The notes: generated from the sequence alone by a model not told the origin. A stretch of 23,474 nucleotides of DNA from CAYONZ01 sp964405465 (GCA_964405465.1 CAYONZ010000050.1:1-23474), one strand, 5' to 3'; shown: positions 16,501-23,474, numbered from the stretch's first letter. Translations and numbers: made by a program.

Positions 16501-17238
16501 ATGGCTCGTCGAAAGAAACATGAAGAGCACGAAAACCATGAACGGTGGCTGGTGTCGTATGCCGATTTTATCACCTTGCTCTTCGCATTTTTCACTGTGC
16601 TTTATGCTACTTCACAAAAAGACGCGGCTAAAGAAAAAGAGTTTGAAGAGTCGATTCGTCAAAAATTTGCCGGGCTGATGGCGGTTGTGCACATGGCGGG
16701 AACAAACGGCGGCGAGGCTGTAAAAACTAGTCTAGCTGAAATAACCGAATCACTTAATAACTTTCCGTCGAAGAGTGCTGGTCCTGCTGAGATTCAACAG
16801 TACGTAGAGCGTGTCTTGCAAAAAAATGTTTCGCAATCAGATTATCAAAAATCGATTGAGGGAATTCGCCATGATTCTGTAGGGGTTCACATTCAATTGG
16901 CGGCGAGTGTGATTTTTCAAACGGGGTCTGCAAATCTTGAAGAAGAGGGACTTGCAACACTTGAAAAAGTGGCGCGCCTGCTGAAGAGTTCAAAACGCCG
17001 ATTGATTGTCGAGGGACACACCGATGACCAGACTATTCAAAGCACACGCTTTGCCAGCAATTGGGAACTGGGTGCCATGCGGGCCACCAAAATTGTGCGG
17101 TATTTAATTTCTCGTGGGGTAGATCCGGCATTGTTGACGGCCGTGACTTACGCTGACCAAAAACCATTGGTCGAAAATTCAAGCGAAGAAAATCGAGCAA
17201 AAAATCGACGTATTGAAATCTTGATCACTCAAGAATAA
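16501..17238 (+). CDS. motB: Flagellar motor stator protein MotB
   Basis: Stator anchor subunit, 245 aa. A basic N-terminus is followed by a single membrane helix with WLVSYADFITLLFAFF; Asp22 is the proton-carrying residue. A plug/linker region follows, then an OmpA-like peptidoglycan-binding domain with VEGHTD (170-175) and NRRIEI (235-240, Arg236 for diaminopimelate binding). The His/Glu/Lys-rich first 15 residues are unusual but not alarming. The gene ends two bases before a bidirectional terminator. Confidence 0.95.
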   Translation: MARRKKHEEHENHERWLVSYADFITLLFAFFTVLYATSQKDAAKEKEFEESIRQKFAGLMAVVHMAGTNGGEAVKTSLAEITESLNNFPSKSAGPAEIQQYVERVLQKNVSQSDYQKSIEGIRHDSVGVHIQLAASVIFQTGSANLEEEGLATLEKVARLLKSSKRRLIVEGHTDDQTIQSTRFASNWELGAMRATKIVRYLISRGVDPALLTAVTYADQKPLVENSSEENRAKNRRIEILITQE

Positions 17239-17239
17239 A

Positions 17240-17266
17240 AAAACAGCGGCACTGGGCCGCTGTTTT
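17240..17266. terminator. Bidirectional intrinsic terminator between motB and the 263-aa exported protein
   Basis: AAAACAGCGGC-ACTGG-GCCGCTGTTTT is a perfect 11-bp stem with a 5-nt loop. The T-tract on the plus strand (17263-17266) and the A-run at 17237-17243 let it work in both directions for the two converging genes. Confidence 0.9.
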
Positions 17267-17294
17267 AAAGAAAGTTTGATTTTGCAATCAAAGC

Positions 17295-18086
17295 TTAGGC
17301 TTTTTTATCACAATTTTTTACGATGTCTTCAAGTGTAACATCTTTTTTCAAAAGATTTCGCTCTTTTGCAAGACGAAGAGTTTCTTCAGAAACTTTCACC
17401 ACATCGAGATTACCTTTTGTGTTCAAGATCATATCGACGCCAATCATTGCTGCCTGAGCAAGTTTGTCTGATTGTGTCTTAGACATGTCTGCACTTCGTT
17501 CTCCGCGCATGAAAAGAACGATCATAGCACTCACGGCTTTTCCGCTCTTAGAAAGCTTATCGAAATCCTTCAAACCGTCTTCAGAAGCACTGGCCTTGTC
17601 ACTAAACATTCTTTCTACTACCGATTTAACAACCGCCAACTCTTCTTGATTCATTTTTTCTGAACCCGTGTTGTAAACATCGGCAATTTTCATTCCGGCT
17701 TTTACGATCTTGATCGCGCGCTCTGTAGCAGCCTTGTCACCTTTGGCTTTACGAAGAGCCGAAAGCCCAGGAGCTACGAAATTTCGCAGAGTTGGGTCAC
17801 TCAAATTTTGAAAAAAAGTATCAGCTTCTGACTCTCCCATGCTCAATTTCATGCTATCGTAGACGTCGGCAAACTTTTGTTTGTTTTGCTCAACCTTCGT
17901 CTTTTTACCTGCGATTCGCTCGGCAGATCTTTCTGCACTTTTTGCATCAGACTCGACACTGCCTCTGTTTTCTTTGCCTTCCTCTTTTTTTGTCTCAACT
18001 CTTTTTGCTTCGCCGACTGCTGCCATTGCTGGTGCGTTGGTGAGCATCATCGCTGCAACTAATCCTAGTACGATTCTTTTTGTCAT
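17295..18086 (-). CDS. Exported protein of unknown function (263 aa)
   Basis: I do not recognise a family. The protein has a clear Sec signal peptide (basic MTKR, hydrophobic VLGLVAAMMLT, cleavage after A20-M21-A22). Next comes a highly charged Lys/Glu/Ser stretch (about 28-75) likely to be disordered or coiled, then a predominantly helical region rich in Ala, Lys and Asp. There is a single cysteine (C259) close to the C-terminus and no membrane segment in the mature part. The ATG at 18086 is chosen because GGGAG lies about 8 nt upstream and the signal peptide starts there. A sigma-54 promoter match lies about 67-81 nt upstream, so it is probably transcribed on its own, although the next minus-strand gene ends only 96 bp away. 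Confidence 0.75.
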   Translation of the reverse strand: MTKRIVLGLVAAMMLTNAPAMAAVGEAKRVETKKEEGKENRGSVESDAKSAERSAERIAGKKTKVEQNKQKFADVYDSMKLSMGESEADTFFQNLSDPTLRNFVAPGLSALRKAKGDKAATERAIKIVKAGMKIADVYNTGSEKMNQEELAVVKSVVERMFSDKASASEDGLKDFDKLSKSGKAVSAMIVLFMRGERSADMSKTQSDKLAQAAMIGVDMILNTKGNLDVVKVSEETLRLAKERNLLKKDVTLEDIVKNCDKKA

Positions 18087-18152
18087 TGTGGTTCTCCCTT
18101 TCAAAATGGTTTTTTCAAAACCTGGTTTAATTTTTGTTCACAATCCTATTTA

Positions 18153-18167
18153 GCTAAACTCGTGCCA
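18153..18167 (-). promoter_or_regulatory. Sigma-54 (-24/-12) promoter of the 263-aa exported protein
   Basis: Minus strand reads TGGCACGAGTTTAGC, followed by T, against the consensus TGGCACG-N4-TTGC: the full -24 block is exact and the -12 block has one mismatch, with the invariant GG and GC at the correct spacing. The predicted start near 18141 gives a leader of about 55 nt. Confidence 0.75.
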
Positions 18168-18170
18168 GTG

Positions 18171-18193
18171 TCTCAAAATGTATTATTTTGAGA
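18171..18193. repeat. 9-bp inverted repeat over the stop of the 1250-aa gene
   Basis: TCTCAAAAT-GTATT-ATTTTGAGA is a perfect 9-bp inverted repeat with a 5-nt spacer. It spans the stop codon of the large exported protein gene and abuts the sigma-54 site of the next gene. No U-run follows on the minus strand, so it is either a weak terminator or stability hairpin, or an operator centred about 41 bp upstream of the predicted start. Confidence 0.6.
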
Positions 18194-21100
18194 TCGTGTT
18201 GATATCACTGATTTTTAGGGGCGCGAGCATGCGGTGGTAGCTGTCGATTTCTTCGACAGTCGACCGCAAAACGTTGCCTATGCTGTCGAGTACTTCTTGT
18301 TGGGCCGGAGCCAAATTCAATTTAAACGCAATGGCTACATCCTCGCCTGAACCAGCTCCTGCTTTTTGACCCTGTTCAATCTGTTGCTCCCTCTTGATGG
18401 CTAGGTTCTTTGCGAAAAGACTGTCAGTCTTGAAGAGTGTGAGTGAGTTAATGAGCTTAATCAATGTTTGCATCACCTCTTCGCGATACTTCGCGCTCAG
18501 GGCATGTGCGACAGTGAGATCATCTTGTCCACCACCGCTGTCGTCACCTAACTGCTTCAGGAGTTCACCCAAGCTATCATCATCGTCCGTTCCTTGAGAC
18601 GGGTTCAATTTCTTGGCAAATGCTTTTGCAGTTTCATGGACCTGCTTCAACCTATCGAGCGGCTTTGTATTTAAGGTGATGTCGAGGCGAACCGCCTCAG
18701 CGTAGGCATTGATTAAGTCAACTAATAGCGCACGAGTGTAATTGAAATTGGCTCGCGTGGTTTTGTCCATTATTGCAGAGTCTTGGTTCAGCTTAACTGC
18801 TCTAGCCAGTAAACCATCTTGGCCTAGCATGAGTTCAACTTCTTGTTGTAGGGCTAGGCGCACACCCTGTGGGTTGTCGGCAATTGTTCCGCTTTTTTCG
18901 CCAGAATCATAGATGGGGGCAAATTTGGATTTGATAATTTTAGCATACTCACGCTCGTACCACTGTTCGACTCGAGCGGCCTCGGGCTGGACTTTTTCTT
19001 GCCACCATTTTTTGAAAACATCTAAGCCCTCTTTGTTTTGAACAAATTCGGGGCGAATGTTTTGTTTCAAAATATCAAGAAGACCAAAATAATTTTGTTT
19101 ACCAACCGTCCAAACCGAATCGTAGATATCAAAAGTTGAGCGGTAGGCGCGGGGAACTCCGTAAAACCGAGTTTCAACTTCTCCGAAAGAACTCTTATCT
19201 TTCGGGGACGAATTGCAGATGCTCTCTGTGTTAAAGGCGGTGTTGATCAACGATGGCGGAAAGTATTCAACTGCATAGCCCTCTTCGTGTCTAGAAAGGC
19301 TATTGCCTTTCGTGAATAAGCCCGCTAATTTTCCGACATTCTTTTTTGGTAAATCCAGTCGAGTTCCGCACACAGCGCTAGCAACCATATAGTCCGCCAT
19401 ACGTGGAGTGTAGAGATAGCCGAGTGAGCTAGGGTGAGATTCTCGTCCATCTTCAGGAACGATAGTCGCCTCTGAATTGTAGTCGATGAGTCTTTGTTGT
19501 CCTGGTCTCATTGGATGCGGCTCAAGCAGGGCCAAATAGACCTGACGAACAAAGTTGTTTTCAATTTTGAACTGCGCACGATTGAAGATAGGTGTACTCA
19601 AGATACGATCACCTTGATCGCGATAAGTATCGGCCAGTGTTTTGAGCTCGCGTAGCGCGATATAGAGGGAGCGCTCTGAAACATCCATGCGAAATCGCAA
19701 CTGCTGAGCTGGTGTCATTTGCGCAAATCTATATTGTGGATCTTTTTGCATCGATAAATAATCACTGTTTAGTTCAGGTCGATCATATCCACGTAGCGCC
19801 TGCGAAAGATTGGCTAGTACCTTTCGGTCATCGGTGTTGAGATACTTTGCTTCAACTGAGGTCTGGTCTTTCAAAACGGCGTCGATTTTATTGGCGACGT
19901 AGGTTGAAACCACAAAACCATAATCGTCTCGAGTGGCTGGAAGTGGGGAGTAGAGCTTGCCATTTTTATCAACACTCTGCCCATCTTGATCCACAACTGT
20001 CTGGGTAGAATTGAGTGCGTCAAAGAATTTGTAGGTATCGAGAACCCACTTAACATCGATAGCTTTCTCTAATAGACCAGCAATGTCCGCATATACTCCG
20101 TAAGATACCAAGGCATTGTTTTCGTTTTTAGTAGTTGTGAGAGTAAAAAGTTTTTTCATTTTGTCATAGTCAAAGAGTGACCTGGTTCGTTCATTCGTGA
20201 TGAGAGTGTTAAGCTCAGTTCGCGCGGTCTTGGCCTTGTCCGGTGACATTTGTTCAAGAACAGTATTGCGGGCGGCAAGGTAAGATTCGAGTGCAGTGGT
20301 TTTGGTAAAATCAAGGTCTTCAGATGGCCGTTTTCCAAAGGTCTGATAACGATAAAGGCGAGAGCGTTTGCCAAGTGGATCATGTACGTTTTTTTGCGTT
20401 ATCATGTCTGAGATCAGATTTCTGTAAACCAAGAATGAGGCGACATACTGGCTATGAAATTGTTTAACAGCAGACTGCCATGATTGATAATTGGCAGCGG
20501 GTACTGTAAACAAATGCTCTCGCCATGCTTTAGAAGCTCGACTGTATTCTCTGATGCTTGAGGCCGCATGGGCGACGTCAATTTTACTATCGGTTTGAAG
20601 TGCATTGCTAAGTTTTGTAATTTCTGATTTGGCAGAGTTGAAGCGGTGTGAACGCCAGCCTTCTAAAATAAATTTATCTTTAATTTGCGGTCCTAAAAGT
20701 TCTGCGACCTCGGTAAAAAAGACCATATTCCAGGCACCCTTGATGAGCCACTTGGATTTTCCGTAAACGGTACCAACTAGGCGAGCACCTTTGGCACCAA
20801 TTTCAATCCCTTCGAACATGATGGGAACAATCTTTCGCCCATCAAGTGCAAGTCCCACAATCGCAGATTTGACATTTTGTTGTGCCGCAACTGCAAGTTT
20901 GGATTCACCAAGTTGGGCAGTGAACTGACCCACTTTTTCGACGGTCGCTTTGGCTGCGCTAGTAATTCCCGCCTGTACAGCTACGACACCCGCAAGATTC
21001 ACGATATCTGCTGCAAATTCTTGGCGATACCGAGTGACGAATTTTTCATATGCAACTTCGCAATGATCTTGGAATGCTTCGCGCATTTCAGGTTTCACGC

Positions 21101-21935
21101 GATCAGGATAATACAAACCAGCAGAACAAATTTTGACGTCGTTGTCGTGAAAGAACTCATAGGTTTTCTCGGCAAAGCCACTAAATGCAGATCCAAATGC
21201 AAGTCCCAAAAAACTAGGAACTCGGCCAAACGTGCGAGCAAATAAATTCTGATTAGCTTTGCTGATTGATACCTCGTTTGCTCCAAGGCTAACTTTTCGC
21301 ATTTCATTATATAGAAGATTATTCTTCTGCATGAAATTCATTCCGGCAGCTGAGCCATAATTGAAGGCGTAAAAGCTTGCCGCAGAGTGGACTGCTGCCT
21401 CGGCAGAACCAAAGTTACCTTCGAACCAATCTTGATTGGCAGTAGGGCCTCCGCTCACTTTGTCCCAGGGCATTGGCAGATAGGACTGTCGCATAGCAAA
21501 TATCTTCATACCTGCGGTGAACTCGATCCATGATTTAGGGTAGGTTTTCGCGGCGTGAACTCCGATGTTCCCTGCGCCAACGACACTTCCGCCGATTGAA
21601 GCCATGGTTTTTCTTAAAATGCCACGTCCGTCTTCGATATCCTTTTGACGTCTAGCCGTGTCCTCAAAAACAACGGCCACTTTTCCATCTGGGCCGTATG
21701 AAATATGTAGATTCTCAACATCGGCATTAGGATTTTGCGCCTTTATAAATCGCTTGAGATTTTCTTTCTCTTCATTGCTCAGTGGGTGTTGTTCGGAGGC
21801 AGACTTCTGCTCCGAGGCACCAGTTACAGCTTGTAGTAACTCCTGAGCTGCTGAAGGGGAGGATTCGTCTGCACCCACGGTTTGACCCAAAAGGGCGGCA
21901 ATCACAATAATAGAAATCACATTTGTTCTTTTCAT
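18183..21935 (-). CDS. Large exported protein of unknown function (1250 aa)
   Basis: I do not recognise any domain. A Sec signal peptide is visible (MKRTN, hydrophobic ISIIVIAALLGQTV, cleavage about G21-A22), so the protein acts in the periplasm, at the surface or outside. The mature part has moderately hydrophobic, Gly/Ala-rich segments (about 111-145, 185-260, 308-420) that may be membrane-active or buried helices, then a long soluble mixed region, and an acidic Asp/Gly stretch (about 1115-1139) before a helical C-terminus. There are only four cysteines (C270, C292 and two more between about 860 and 930), an even number compatible with disulfides. No lipobox, autotransporter barrel or LPXTG is seen. 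ATG with AGGAGG about 8 nt upstream; a sigma-54 promoter lies just upstream. It is probably lineage-specific. Confidence 0.8.
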   Translation of the reverse strand: MKRTNVISIIVIAALLGQTVGADESSPSAAQELLQAVTGASEQKSASEQHPLSNEEKENLKRFIKAQNPNADVENLHISYGPDGKVAVVFEDTARRQKDIEDGRGILRKTMASIGGSVVGAGNIGVHAAKTYPKSWIEFTAGMKIFAMRQSYLPMPWDKVSGGPTANQDWFEGNFGSAEAAVHSAASFYAFNYGSAAGMNFMQKNNLLYNEMRKVSLGANEVSISKANQNLFARTFGRVPSFLGLAFGSAFSGFAEKTYEFFHDNDVKICSAGLYYPDRVKPEMREAFQDHCEVAYEKFVTRYRQEFAADIVNLAGVVAVQAGITSAAKATVEKVGQFTAQLGESKLAVAAQQNVKSAIVGLALDGRKIVPIMFEGIEIGAKGARLVGTVYGKSKWLIKGAWNMVFFTEVAELLGPQIKDKFILEGWRSHRFNSAKSEITKLSNALQTDSKIDVAHAASSIREYSRASKAWREHLFTVPAANYQSWQSAVKQFHSQYVASFLVYRNLISDMITQKNVHDPLGKRSRLYRYQTFGKRPSEDLDFTKTTALESYLAARNTVLEQMSPDKAKTARTELNTLITNERTRSLFDYDKMKKLFTLTTTKNENNALVSYGVYADIAGLLEKAIDVKWVLDTYKFFDALNSTQTVVDQDGQSVDKNGKLYSPLPATRDDYGFVVSTYVANKIDAVLKDQTSVEAKYLNTDDRKVLANLSQALRGYDRPELNSDYLSMQKDPQYRFAQMTPAQQLRFRMDVSERSLYIALRELKTLADTYRDQGDRILSTPIFNRAQFKIENNFVRQVYLALLEPHPMRPGQQRLIDYNSEATIVPEDGRESHPSSLGYLYTPRMADYMVASAVCGTRLDLPKKNVGKLAGLFTKGNSLSRHEEGYAVEYFPPSLINTAFNTESICNSSPKDKSSFGEVETRFYGVPRAYRSTFDIYDSVWTVGKQNYFGLLDILKQNIRPEFVQNKEGLDVFKKWWQEKVQPEAARVEQWYEREYAKIIKSKFAPIYDSGEKSGTIADNPQGVRLALQQEVELMLGQDGLLARAVKLNQDSAIMDKTTRANFNYTRALLVDLINAYAEAVRLDITLNTKPLDRLKQVHETAKAFAKKLNPSQGTDDDDSLGELLKQLGDDSGGGQDDLTVAHALSAKYREEVMQTLIKLINSLTLFKTDSLFAKNLAIKREQQIEQGQKAGAGSGEDVAIAFKLNLAPAQQEVLDSIGNVLRSTVEEIDSYHRMLAPLKISDINTISK

Positions 21936-21948
21936 AGGAGATCCTCCT
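21936..21948 (-). promoter_or_regulatory. SD-containing mini-hairpin before the 1250-aa gene
   Basis: The minus strand reads AGGAG-GAT-CTCCT directly before the ATG: a perfect 5-bp inverted repeat whose left arm is the Shine-Dalgarno sequence. The loop is only 3 nt, so the structure is marginal, but it could reduce initiation. Confidence 0.4.
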
Positions 21949-21961
21949 GTGAATCAGTAGA

Positions 21962-21976
21962 GCAACCATTGAGCCA
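21962..21976 (-). promoter_or_regulatory. Sigma-54 (-24/-12) promoter of the 1250-aa exported protein
   Basis: Minus strand reads TGGCTCAATGGTTGC, followed by T, against TGGCACG-N4-TTGC: TGGC and TTGC are intact with exact spacing, with two mismatches in the middle of the -24 block. The predicted start is near 21950, giving a leader of about 15 nt that contains the AGGAGG site, a good geometric fit. Confidence 0.68.
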
Positions 21977-22010
21977 AGTGTGCGCGTCGAGCGCGGGGGT
22001 GTTTCAGAAT

Positions 22011-22038
22011 GAGAATTCTCTGTAAAATCAAGATCTTG
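22011..22038. repeat. Tandem 10-bp palindromes upstream of the sigma-54 promoter
   Basis: GAGAATTCTC (22011-22020) and CAAGATCTTG (22029-22038) are perfect 10-bp palindromes with centres 18 bp apart. They lie about 65 and 83 bp upstream of the predicted start of the 1250-aa gene, a plausible place for dimers of an NtrC-type activator. The two palindromes are not the same sequence, so a shared binding protein is uncertain. Confidence 0.4.
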
Positions 22039-22080
22039 TAGTAAATAAATCATATTTGTTTTTGGTCTAAAGATGTGGAT

Positions 22081-22102
22081 GATCGCGGCTTGAGGCGCGA
22101 TC
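22081..22102. repeat. 7-bp inverted repeat, intergenic
   Basis: GATCGCG and CGCGATC form a perfect 7-bp inverted repeat with an 8-nt loop. No T-tract follows on either strand. Role unknown; it may be part of an untranslated RNA or a protein site. Confidence 0.4.
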
Positions 22103-22223
22103 ACTATTGTTTTGCCGCGAATTGTGGCGAGGTGTCTAGAATCTTGACGGTATGGTGAGCAAAAATCCAAGCTCCCTTCATTCTTCTTTTCGGGGAGGGG
22201 CAGTGAGCTTCGCCAGGTGTAGG

Positions 22224-22250
22224 CTACAGAAAATCTTCGACTTTCTGTAG
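22224..22250. repeat. 9-bp hairpin downstream of nitroreductase
   Basis: CTACAGAAA-ATCTTCGAC-TTTCTGTAG is a perfect 9-bp inverted repeat 40 nt beyond the nitroreductase stop. It might act as that gene's 3' end structure, but no U-run follows on the minus strand. Confidence 0.45.
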
Positions 22251-22289
22251 CGCGATCTGAGTAAAAAATGTGATCAAATAGAAATGGAT

Positions 22290-22934
22290 TTAGCGAATAA
22301 TTTTTACGATGTCTTCAGCAGCGAATCGAACTTTCTTGGTGGTTTGATATTTGTCTTCTGGGTGGCGATAGCCGAGAGCCACAGCAGCAACTGTTTGATA
22401 GCCAGAATTTTCAAGGTCCAAAATTTTGTTGTATTGCTCAGGCTCAAGACCCTCAATGGGGCAGGCGTCAATACCCAACAAAGCAGCGGTCTCCATCAAA
22501 AATCCCATTGCAATATAGGCCTGCCTTTGTGCCCATTGATCAATAGTTGCAGAGCGTGGTCCTTGAACCAAATTGTTGTTCATCATCGTTTCATATCCCG
22601 CAAGGTCTGCAATTGAAACACCTCTGACCTCGCTCACTCGTTTGATAAAATTATGAATATAATCAGCATTCAGTTTTTTGAGTGAGGTGAAGACGACATA
22701 GTGAGACGCATCTTCGACTTGGGACTGTCCCCAGGTAACGGGTCTTAGTTTCGTGCGAAGCTCTTTATTTTCAATGACCAAAAATTTCCAAGGTTGAAGC
22801 CCATAAGATGAGGGTGCCTTGACAAGAGAGTTCTGCAAAGCAGCCCAGTTTTCTGGCGATATCTTCTTCTCAGTATCGAATCGTTTCGTGGCATATCGCC
22901 ACTCAAGTGCATTGTTAATTTCATTGATATTCAT
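22290..22934 (-). CDS. NAD(P)H-dependent nitroreductase, NfsB family
   Basis: 214-aa FMN oxidoreductase reducing nitro compounds, quinones or related electrophiles with NAD(P)H; probably a cytoplasmic homodimer. Family features: RYATKRFD (13-20, FMN phosphate contact), APSSYGLQPW (40-49), GIDACPIEG (154-162) and a C-terminal KVRF (201-204). Length matches NfsB/YdgI-type enzymes (about 215 aa). AGGAGA lies 6 nt before the ATG. It is divergent from an Rrf2-family regulator gene across a 211-bp region packed with repeats, so control by that regulator is the simplest reading. It is separate in sequence from the nitroreductase-like half of the E1 fusion at 1607-3565. Confidence 0.93.
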   Translation of the reverse strand: MNINEINNALEWRYATKRFDTEKKISPENWAALQNSLVKAPSSYGLQPWKFLVIENKELRTKLRPVTWGQSQVEDASHYVVFTSLKKLNADYIHNFIKRVSEVRGVSIADLAGYETMMNNNLVQGPRSATIDQWAQRQAYIAMGFLMETAALLGIDACPIEGLEPEQYNKILDLENSGYQTVAAVALGYRHPEDKYQTTKKVRFAAEDIVKIIR

Positions 22935-22950
22935 TGTGTCTCCTTTTGGG

Positions 22951-22979
22951 ACAGTTAATCAAATGCATTCGTTAACTGT
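22951..22979. promoter_or_regulatory. Operator-like inverted repeat in the nitroreductase leader
   Basis: ACAGTTAA (22951-22958) and TTAACTGT (22972-22979) are perfect 8-bp inverted arms with 13 bp between. The element lies between the predicted nitroreductase transcription start and its ribosome binding site. It adjoins two GTAAC motifs (22978-22982, 22990-22994); GTTAC recurs at 23031-23035 and 23121-23125. Likely operator for the divergent Rrf2-type regulator. Confidence 0.55.
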
Positions 22980-22994
22980 AACAGTGTTAGTAAC

Positions 22995-23022
22995 ATTATA
23001 GCTCCCAGGATTTAAAATGCAA
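22995..23022 (-). promoter_or_regulatory. Sigma-70-type promoter of the nitroreductase gene
   Basis: On the minus strand TTGCAT (23022-23017), a 16-nt spacer and a perfect TATAAT (23000-22995). The start would fall near 22988, inside the GTAAC/GTTAC repeats, which suits repression by a bound regulator. A second TATAAT on the plus strand (23024-23029) may serve the regulator gene but has no recognisable -35. Confidence 0.6.
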
Positions 23023-23145
23023 CTATAATTGTTACATTTAAAAAATGTTTGAAAGCTGACGTATTCGAGATGGGCAAGACCACATATAAGTGCTTGAGAT
23101 TGCCTAAATTTTGTCACCGTGTTACGCTGTCGGTGTGGAGTGACA

Positions 23146-23474
23146 ATGATCAATCAAAGGTTCGCAGTGTCTGTACATATAATGATGGCCGTCGCATATT
23201 TAGAGCGTAGCGAGCGTGAGCATCGAGTAAACTCTGAAGAGTTGGCGTCGAGTGTAAAGACCAATGCGGCTGTTGTTCGTCGTCTAGTTGCTAAACTAAC
23301 CGAAGCTGGCCTACTGAATTCATACAAAGGAAAATCTGGCGGTGTAGAGTTGGCTCGCCCTGCGCGCAGTATTTCGTTGAAAGATATTTTTCAAGCGGAT
23401 CCAACTAATCGTCTATTGAAGACCGTCGACAAATCTCCCAAAAAACAATGTCAAGTTAGCTGTTCGATGAACCA
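23146..23474 (+). CDS. Rrf2-family transcriptional regulator (3'-truncated)
   Basis: The first 109 codons are visible; the frame is still open at the window edge. The translation begins MINQRFAVSVHIMMAVAYLE and contains the Rrf2 winged helix: NSEELASSVKTNAAVVRRLVAKL (recognition helix region), then the wing SYKGKSGGVELARPA and ISLKDIF. Two cysteines occur in the CQVSC segment near the end, where family members carry iron-sulfur or thiol sensing cysteines; a third would lie beyond the edge if present. GGAG lies 5 nt before the ATG at 23146. Divergent from the NfsB-type nitroreductase, so it is probably its redox- or electrophile-responsive repressor, and probably autoregulated through the GTTAC repeats. 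Confidence 0.88.
   Translation, partial: MINQRFAVSVHIMMAVAYLERSEREHRVNSEELASSVKTNAAVVRRLVAKLTEAGLLNSYKGKSGGVELARPARSISLKDIFQADPTNRLLKTVDKSPKKQCQVSCSMN

Larger units (their letters stand above)
21949..22289. other. 341-bp non-coding region between nitroreductase and the 1250-aa gene
   Basis: No coding sequence is supported here. It holds, from right to left: a 9-bp hairpin (22224-22250), a 7-bp GC-rich hairpin (22081-22102), two 10-bp palindromes (22011-22020, 22029-22038) and the sigma-54 promoter of the large gene (21962-21976). No U-tract terminator follows the nitroreductase gene. The density of inverted repeats fits an activator-controlled promoter or an unannotated small RNA. Confidence 0.6.

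Noticed and set aside
21772..22170. 132-aa open frame on the minus strand overlapping the signal-peptide end of the 1250-aa gene
   Set aside because: It overlaps the supported start and promoter region of the large gene, has no homology and no ribosome binding site.
1..23474. CRISPR arrays, insertion sequences, integrases, tRNA or rRNA genes
   Set aside because: None could be found: no regularly spaced repeats, no transposase or integrase motifs, and no cloverleaf or rRNA-like stretches.

Overview
The window reads as ordinary chromosome from a Gram-negative, flagellated bacterium. It is most likely a member of the Bdellovibrionota (Bdellovibrio-like), though this is an inference from gene content and style, not from a marker gene. 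The signs are moderate GC, large orphan exported proteins, a PilZ/c-di-GMP effector, a flbD-motA-motB cluster, two good sigma-54-type promoters, and a spirochaete/Bdellovibrio-like BMP nucleoside importer. There are no rRNA or tRNA genes, insertion sequences, phage genes or CRISPR arrays.

Layout, left to right. (1) 1-1565, + strand: two tandem FtsX/LolC-type ABC permeases, the first cut by the window edge. (2) 1607-4954, - strand: an E1(ThiF)-nitroreductase fusion of the Rv1355c/'MoeY' type, preceded by a FeeM-like N-acyltransferase fused to a PilZ domain. (3) 5312-8168, + strand: dusB and typA/bipA, overlapping and closed by a strong intrinsic terminator. (4) 8282-9109, - strand: a monofunctional peptidoglycan transglycosylase. 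(5) 9205-13704, + strand: a complete four-gene nucleoside ABC importer (lipoprotein, double ATPase, two permeases) with every junction overlapping by 4 nt. (6) 13706-15321, - strand: a PAP2 phosphatase and an NAD-dependent epimerase/reductase, coupled by a TAATG overlap. (7) 15532-17238, + strand: flbD, motA, motB, ending in a bidirectional terminator. (8) 17295-21935, - strand: two exported proteins of unknown function (263 and 1250 aa), each behind its own sigma-54 -24/-12 match. (9) 22290-23474: an NfsB-type nitroreductase and a divergent Rrf2-family regulator (cut by the right edge), sharing a promoter region rich in GTTAC/GTAAC repeats and inverted repeats.

Two places deserve most attention. 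The E1-nitroreductase plus FeeM-acyltransferase-PilZ pair looks like a small-molecule (probably N-acylated amino acid or peptide) pathway whose acyltransferase could be gated by cyclic-di-GMP, with a leader RNA able to fold over its ribosome binding site. The pair of orphan exported proteins with matching sigma-54 promoters looks like a co-regulated envelope or secreted function; tandem 10-bp palindromes upstream of the larger gene are candidate activator sites. The remaining genes are conserved housekeeping, transport and motility functions.
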